Positions 59,246 to 64,000 of a DNA stretch of 64,000 nt are shown piece after piece. This DNA comes from VFKU01 sp964620045 (lineage in GTDB: Bacteria > Hydrogenedentota > Hydrogenedentia > Hydrogenedentales > GCA-2746185): the NCBI GenBank assembly GCA_964620045.1, contig CAZUJL010000024.1, forward strand, positions 4,494 through 68,493, in the 5' to 3' direction. The notes below the pieces were generated by a model. That model saw only the letters and a program-made list of their open reading frames with translations, made no database searches and was not told the origin of the DNA. A program made the translations under genes and the position numbers. Within the stretch, counting starts at the first letter, position 1, and each line of letters opens with the position of its first letter.

Positions 59246-60565
59246 TCACACAAATCGGTTCACAATATTTTCGAGCATTTCCTGCCGGCCGGAGCGCGGC
59301 TTGGGGTTGATGTTCTGGTCGGCCACGCGCTTCGCGAGCGACTCCAGCGTTTCCTTGCGCGCCATGATGTCCGCGCCGAGGCCGGAGTTCCAGCCCGCAT
59401 ACCGGTCCGCCACGAACTTGTCGAGCGTGCCGTCCTCAATGATCGCGGCCGCATTGATCAGGCCGCGCGCCATCGTGTCCATGCCGCCGATGTGCGCGTG
59501 GAACAGGTCCGCCGGGTCGATGCTCTGCCGGCGAATCTTCGCGTCGAAGTTGAACCCGCCCTGCGTGAAGCCGCCGCCGCGCAGCAGCTCGAGCATGATC
59601 ATCGTGATCTCGCCGACATCATTCGGGAACTGGTCGGTGTCCCAGCCGAGCATCACATCGCCGCGGTTCATGTCGATGCTGCCCAGAATGCCGTTCGCCA
59701 CGGCATACGCAACCTCGTGCTGGAACGTGTGGCCCGCCAGCGTCGCGTGGTTCGCTTCGAGGTTGACCTTCACTTCCTTCTGCAGGCCGTACTTTTGCAG
59801 GAACGAAAGCACGTTCGCCGTGTCGAAGTCGTACTGGTGCTTCGTCGGTTCACACGGCTTCGGTTCGATCAGGATCTGGCCCTGGAAGCCGATTTTGTAT
59901 TTGTGTTCGACGACCAATGACACGAAACGGCCAAGCTGGTCATATTCGCGCTTGAGGTCGGTGTTCAGCAGGGTCTCATAGCCTTCGCGGCCGCCCCACA
60001 GCACGTAACCACCACCGCCCATGCGTTGCGTCACGCCCATGCAGTGCTTCACCTGCGCAGCGGCATACGCGAAGACTTCCGGGTCCGGATTCGTCGACGC
60101 GCCGGACATATAGCGCGGGTTGCTGAACAGGTTGGCCGTGCCCCACAGCAACTTGATGCCGGTCTCGGCCTGCATTTTCAGCGCGCGGTCGGCGAGCCGA
60201 TCGACGTAGCCGTTGCTCTCCGCCAGTGTGTTGCCTTCCGGCGCCATGTCCCGATCGTGGAAGCAGTAGAAGGGCACGCCGAGCTTCGTGAAGAACTCGA
60301 AGGCGGCGTCCATCTTCAGTTCCGCCATCTTCACCGGATCGCCCGCGAGATCGAACCACGGCCGATCGAAGGTGCCCGGACCGAACATGTCCGCGCCCGG
60401 CGACGCGAAGGCGTGCCAGTACGCGACGGCCGGCCGCAGGTGATCCTGCAGCGTCTTGCCCATCACCTTGCGGTTCGCGTCGTAGTAGCGGAAGGCGAGG
60501 GTATTTTTCGACGACGGCCCCTCGAACGGAATCTTGCCGATGCCTTTGAAGAAATCGGAACTCAT
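59246..60565 (-). CDS. xylA: Xylose isomerase
   Basis: The 439-residue enzyme turns D-xylose into D-xylulose. It belongs to the long (class II) group, starting IGKIPFEGPSSKNTLAFRYY. The catalytic histidine is in FYCFHDRDMAPEG near 102, the metal ligands are in ILIEPKPCEPTKHQYDFD (near 235), NLEANHATLAGHTF and MLGWDTDQFPND (near 305-310), and YVLWGGREGYETLLNTD is another signature. AGGAG lies nine bases before the ATG, and it follows xylB by 16 bases. Confidence 0.96.
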   Translation of the reverse strand: MSSDFFKGIGKIPFEGPSSKNTLAFRYYDANRKVMGKTLQDHLRPAVAYWHAFASPGADMFGPGTFDRPWFDLAGDPVKMAELKMDAAFEFFTKLGVPFYCFHDRDMAPEGNTLAESNGYVDRLADRALKMQAETGIKLLWGTANLFSNPRYMSGASTNPDPEVFAYAAAQVKHCMGVTQRMGGGGYVLWGGREGYETLLNTDLKREYDQLGRFVSLVVEHKYKIGFQGQILIEPKPCEPTKHQYDFDTANVLSFLQKYGLQKEVKVNLEANHATLAGHTFQHEVAYAVANGILGSIDMNRGDVMLGWDTDQFPNDVGEITMIMLELLRGGGFTQGGFNFDAKIRRQSIDPADLFHAHIGGMDTMARGLINAAAIIEDGTLDKFVADRYAGWNSGLGADIMARKETLESLAKRVADQNINPKPRSGRQEMLENIVNRFV

Positions 60566-60581
60566 TGCGTGTTACTCCTGC

Positions 60582-62066
60582 TTAGGTTGCCAAAAAATCA
60601 GTGAACGCGGGCTTCAGTTCACGGTACAGACGCTTGTACATATCGTAGCGGCGCTCAATCGTCTTCGCGTTATCCGCGCGCGGCTCGACGACACGCTGCA
60701 CGGGGGGCGCCGTGCACACGGCGGCCGGTGTGTCTTTCGTGACTGCGAGTCGCGCGAGTCGCGCGGCACCGAGCGCCGGGCCGACATCCGCCGCTTCGCG
60801 ATACGTCAGCGGACGCCACAGTACGTCGGCGAGAATCTGTCCCCAGAACGCGCCACGCGATCCGCCGCCGATCACGGAGACGTCGCCAAGCCGCGTGCCG
60901 GCATCCAGCAACGCCGCCTGACCATCCGCGAGCGCAAACGCGACGCCTTCGAGCACGGCATACGCCAAGTCCGCGCGCTCGGTATCGTGCGACAGGCCAA
61001 AGAACAGCCCGCGCGCATTCGGATCGTTGTGCGGCGTGCGTTCGCCGGAGAGGTAGGGGAGAAAGATGGGCGCGTTGTCGAAACGGCCTTTTTTCTTCGC
61101 CGCCGTTTCGAGTTCGGCCATCAGGGCCGCTTCGTTTTCGGCCTTGGTGATCTGCGTCACCCAGCTCACGCAAGCCGCCGCGCTCAGAATCACCGCCATC
61201 TGGTGCCAGGTCTTCGGCAGCGCGTGACAGAACGTGTGCACGCCGCCGGCCGGATTAGGGCGATAGGCGCTGTCCGCCACAAAATAAACGCCCGAAGTGC
61301 CCAGCGACACGAAGGCCTGGCCCGGCGCAATGACGCCCGCGCCGATCGCGCCCGCCGCCTGATCGCCACCGCCACCCGCCACGGGCACCGCGTTCATGCC
61401 CCAGCTTGCGGCGACTTCCGGAAGCAGGGTGCCCGTCGGCGCGGAACCTTCAAACAACTTCGGCATGTGCACGCGCCCAAGGCCGCACGCGTCCAGCACA
61501 ATGTCCGACCAGTGCCGCCCGCCGACGTCGAGCCACAGCGTGCCCGCGCTGTCCGACATATCCGAGGCGTGATCGCCCGTCATGCGGAAGCGGAGATAGT
61601 CCTTCGGCAGCAACACCTTGCCGATTTTCTTGAAGATTTTCGGCTCGTGCTTGCGTACCCACACGAGCTTCGGCGCCGTGAAGCCTGGCATCGCCATGTT
61701 GCCCGTGATCTGGCGCAGCTTCGGGCAGGTGGCTTCGAGTTCGACACATTCCAGGCCGCTGCGGCCGTCGTTCCACAGGATCGCGGGGCGGAGGACTTTG
61801 TCTTTCTCATCCAGGATCGTCGCGCCGTGCATTTGGCCGGAGAGGCCGACGCTTTTTACATCCGCGAGGCCGCCCTTGTTCGCCTCGCGCAATTGGCGGA
61901 CCGCGTCGTTCGCCGCCGTCCACCAGTGCTCCGGATTTTGCTCGGACCAGGTCGGATGCGGCCGCGAAACGTCGAGCGGCGCGGAGGCTTGCGCGGCGAT
62001 CGTCCCATCGTCGCGCAAAAGAATGGCCTTCACGGCGGAGGTGCCGAGGTCTATACCCAGATACAT
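60582..62066 (-). CDS. xylB: Xylulokinase
   Basis: The 494-residue FGGY kinase phosphorylates D-xylulose. It starts MYLGIDLGTSAVKAILL with the ATP-phosphate motif, followed by WSEQNPEHWW and GLSGQMHGAT, which binds the sugar. The FGGY-C part has FVSLGTSGVYF, GGGGDQAAGAIG with the catalytic aspartate, and VIGGGSRGAFWGQILADVL. I chose ATG 62066 since it matches the E. coli N terminus; the frame is open to ATG 62093. It is the first gene of xylB-xylA, which together feed xylose into the pentose phosphate pathway. Confidence 0.95.
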   Translation of the reverse strand: MYLGIDLGTSAVKAILLRDDGTIAAQASAPLDVSRPHPTWSEQNPEHWWTAANDAVRQLREANKGGLADVKSVGLSGQMHGATILDEKDKVLRPAILWNDGRSGLECVELEATCPKLRQITGNMAMPGFTAPKLVWVRKHEPKIFKKIGKVLLPKDYLRFRMTGDHASDMSDSAGTLWLDVGGRHWSDIVLDACGLGRVHMPKLFEGSAPTGTLLPEVAASWGMNAVPVAGGGGDQAAGAIGAGVIAPGQAFVSLGTSGVYFVADSAYRPNPAGGVHTFCHALPKTWHQMAVILSAAACVSWVTQITKAENEAALMAELETAAKKKGRFDNAPIFLPYLSGERTPHNDPNARGLFFGLSHDTERADLAYAVLEGVAFALADGQAALLDAGTRLGDVSVIGGGSRGAFWGQILADVLWRPLTYREAADVGPALGAARLARLAVTKDTPAAVCTAPPVQRVVEPRADNAKTIERRYDMYKRLYRELKPAFTDFLAT

Positions 62067-62267
62067 TGCGCGCGCGGTCCCGATCAGCCCCAAAACAAAG
62101 CGAATGAACTTACCCGGAAACCGGGGGATAAATCAATGAACCGACCGTCCCAGAGTCGCGCAATGGCCCGGTGTTCGAGTCGGAAGCGGCCGGATTGGTA
62201 TTATCGCGGGCGTATTTCCCGCGCATAAAATCGCGGTGGGAACGAACCGGCGAGGAATCACTCGGAC
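62067..62267. other. Divergent promoter region between xylB and the phosphodiesterase gene
   Basis: About 200 bases with no gene. Two small hairpins are seen: CCCGG-AAA-CCGGG (62113-62125) and CGCGGG-N7-CCCGCG (62205-62210 and 62218-62223). TTGGTATTAT near 62195-62204 could be a -10 region toward the right. No clear operator for a xylose regulator is visible and no regulator gene is adjacent. Confidence 0.5.
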
Positions 62268-64000
62268 ATGCCGAAGATGCCATCGGAAATCACACGGCGT
62301 TCGTTTTTGGCGGGCGCCGCCGCGGGCGTGGCGCTCGTGGGTTGCGGGGGAGAGCAGGCCGACCCGGCGGCGACCGGCGGTCAACAAGCGACCCCCGGCG
62401 TGGCGGCTTCGGCCACGCCGAAGCCCCAGCCCAAGGGCCGGGTGGTCATTCTCGGGTTCGACGGCGTCGAGCCGAGCATCGTCGAAGCCATGATCGAGCG
62501 CGGCGAACTCCCGAACTACGCCAAGCTCTCGCAGTCCGGCACCTTCACGCGGCTGGGCTCCACCACGCCCCCGCAGTCGCCGACCGCGTGGACCAGTTTC
62601 TCCACCTGCAAAAACCCCGGCGGCCACAACATCTTCGACTTCATCCGCCGCGATCCGATGGGTCCGTTCCCCAAGGTCGGCACGGGCGAAATGACCCATC
62701 CGAAGTTCTCGCCGGATGGCAGCATTAGTTCACCCGCGACGGCGACCTCGTACCGCAAAGGCAAGCCGTTCTGGATGGTGGCGGACGAACAGGGTCTCAA
62801 GGTTAAAGTGTTCAATGTGCCGTTTGTGTTTCCGGCGGACAACGTCAAGAACGGTCTCGTCTTCGCCGGTCTCGGCGCGCCCGATCTGCGCGGCACGACG
62901 AGCACGTCTTTCGAACTTACCACGAACTATGACGCCACCAAAGATCCGCAGACCATGGCCGGCGGCGTCCGCATCGGCTTGACCTTCGACGGCAGCGGTG
63001 TCACGAAAATCATGGTGCCTGGACCGCGCCACACCTCGTATAAATCCGGCGATCCGAACATGTATACGAAGGCTGAAGTGGGCCTGCAGGTCGATCGCGG
63101 CGCGGGCCGCGGCACGGCGACGTGTGATGTGGGCAAGGTCGATTTCGAAACCGGCAAGTGGTCCGAATGGTTGCCGATGCCGTTCAAGATGACGGACAAA
63201 TTCACCGCGTGGGGGATTGTTCGGTTTTACCCGCTCGAGATCGGCGAGCAAGTGCGGCTGTACATGACCTGCGTGCAGATTCACCCGGAAAAGCCCTACG
63301 TCCCCATCACGCACCCGGCCGAATATTCGAGCGAGATCGTCCAGCGCCACGGTTTGTTCAAGACCATCGGCTGGGACTTCGATACGCACGCGCTGCGCCA
63401 GGATCGCTTAACCGACGACGGCTTCCTCGACGATGTGCGCGGGCACATGGCCTGGCGCGCGCAATTGGCGCTTGAGGAATTCGAAAAAGGCGAGTTCGAC
63501 CTGCTCGTCGCGGCCGACATGGCCACCGATCGCGTGGGCCACATGTACTGGCGCTTCCGCGATCCGCAGCATCCGATGTATAACGAAGAGCTCGCGCAGA
63601 AATACGGCAGGGCGCTGGAAGAAAGCTACAAGATTTCAGACGGCATCATCGGGAAGTTCATGGAGAAGCTCGGGCCGAACGATCTGCTGATGGTGCTCTC
63701 CGACCACGGCTTCGAGTCGTGGCGTCGCGGCTTTGACGTGAACCTCTGGCTCCAGCAGAACGGGTATCTCACCGTGAAAGATCCCAAGCAGGCCGCCGGC
63801 GGGTTCCTGATGGGTATCGATTGGGCGAACACGAAGGCCTACAGCGTCGGCCTCAGCTCGCTGTACATCAACCAGGCCGGTCGCGAACGCTACGGCTCGG
63901 TCGGCGCGGCACAGGCGCCGAACTTGATCAAGGAACTCAAAGACAAGCTGCTCACGATCAGCGACGATCTGACCAACGCGAAGGTGTACACCGACATCTA
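62268..64000 (+). CDS. Tat-exported alkaline phosphatase-superfamily phosphodiesterase (cut by window edge)
   Basis: At least 577 residues are present. The N terminus has a twin-arginine lipoprotein signal (TRRSFLAGAAAGVALVGCGG), then VVILGFDGVEPSIVEAMIER with a metal aspartate, and the nucleophile region in PPQSPTAWTSFSTCKNPGGH. Further metal motifs are DLLVAADMATDRVGHMYW and VLSDHGFESW. This is the type I phosphodiesterase/nucleotide pyrophosphatase branch. It would act outside the inner membrane on phosphodiesters or phosphonates. ATG 62268 is preferred (AGGAA 11 bases upstream); ATG 62277 is possible. The gene continues past the window end. Confidence 0.88.
   Translation, partial: MPKMPSEITRRSFLAGAAAGVALVGCGGEQADPAATGGQQATPGVAASATPKPQPKGRVVILGFDGVEPSIVEAMIERGELPNYAKLSQSGTFTRLGSTTPPQSPTAWTSFSTCKNPGGHNIFDFIRRDPMGPFPKVGTGEMTHPKFSPDGSISSPATATSYRKGKPFWMVADEQGLKVKVFNVPFVFPADNVKNGLVFAGLGAPDLRGTTSTSFELTTNYDATKDPQTMAGGVRIGLTFDGSGVTKIMVPGPRHTSYKSGDPNMYTKAEVGLQVDRGAGRGTATCDVGKVDFETGKWSEWLPMPFKMTDKFTAWGIVRFYPLEIGEQVRLYMTCVQIHPEKPYVPITHPAEYSSEIVQRHGLFKTIGWDFDTHALRQDRLTDDGFLDDVRGHMAWRAQLALEEFEKGEFDLLVAADMATDRVGHMYWRFRDPQHPMYNEELAQKYGRALEESYKISDGIIGKFMEKLGPNDLLMVLSDHGFESWRRGFDVNLWLQQNGYLTVKDPKQAAGGFLMGIDWANTKAYSVGLSSLYINQAGRERYGSVGAAQAPNLIKELKDKLLTISDDLTNAKVYTDI

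Overview
The window is one continuous, GC-rich, tightly packed stretch from a Gram-negative bacterium. I recognise about fifty genes, most in operons whose stop and start codons overlap (ATGA or GTGA). Outer-membrane-type biology is suggested by an HtrA protease, RseP, a lipid-A-synthase N-domain protein and an ArnT-like transferase. The gene mix is bacillithiol synthesis, HPr kinase with RapZ, a Bat/MoxR operon, Tat-exported Gfo/Idh oxidoreductases, a sulfatase and a xylose operon. It fits the PVC/FCB neighbourhood; Candidatus Hydrogenedentota is my best guess, inferred from gene content only and not verified.

Region 1 (1-15326, minus strand) is housekeeping and metabolism. It holds a methyltransferase-bshC-bshB1-bshA operon for bacillithiol, aspartate kinase coupled to pyruvate kinase, and dxr coupled to an enlarged rseP. 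A regulatory phosphotransferase set follows (hpf, hprK, rapZ, HPr, enzyme I) with no sugar permease in view. It is interrupted at 11.4-11.8 kb by a cluster of palindromic repeats. queG closes the block.

Region 2 (15.3-20.8 kb, plus strand) starts with a structured leader and a SigR-like ECF sigma factor. A strong hairpin terminator follows, then five unrecognised or poorly recognised genes, ending with a putative six-hairpin (alpha/alpha barrel) exported protein.

Region 3 (20.8-22.7 kb) is a nitric oxide defence module: nsrR is divergent from a truncated globin and a 2Fe-2S/FAD/NAD reductase. A near-perfect promoter is overlapped by an NsrR-type palindrome.

Region 4 (22.9-37.1 kb, plus strand) is a long operon: MoxR ATPase, zinc ribbon, DUF58, two BatD-like membrane proteins and BatA-B-C-D-E, running by overlapping codons into glnD and an htrA protease.

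Region 5 (37.1-43.3 kb) carries a deoxyhypusine-synthase-like protein on the minus strand. Opposite it is an envelope glycan set (GT2, LABN protein, ArnT-like transferase, sugar epimerase, DUF1569).

Region 6 (43.3-51.7 kb) has a penicillin-acylase-type lipoprotein coupled to a MEST-like hydrolase, a badI-badH pair, and a CecR-like TetR regulator with two operator copies and an EmrAB-type efflux pump.

Region 7 (51.8-64 kb) is polysaccharide catabolism: Gfo/Idh-HEAT-sulfatase, then a DHFR-like reductase and a steroid 5-alpha-reductase homologue. A minus-strand xylB-xylA-TIM barrel-Gfo/Idh series is spaced by near-identical palindromic repeats. A Tat-exported phosphodiesterase runs off the end. 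I saw no tRNA, rRNA, CRISPR array, insertion sequence or prophage gene.
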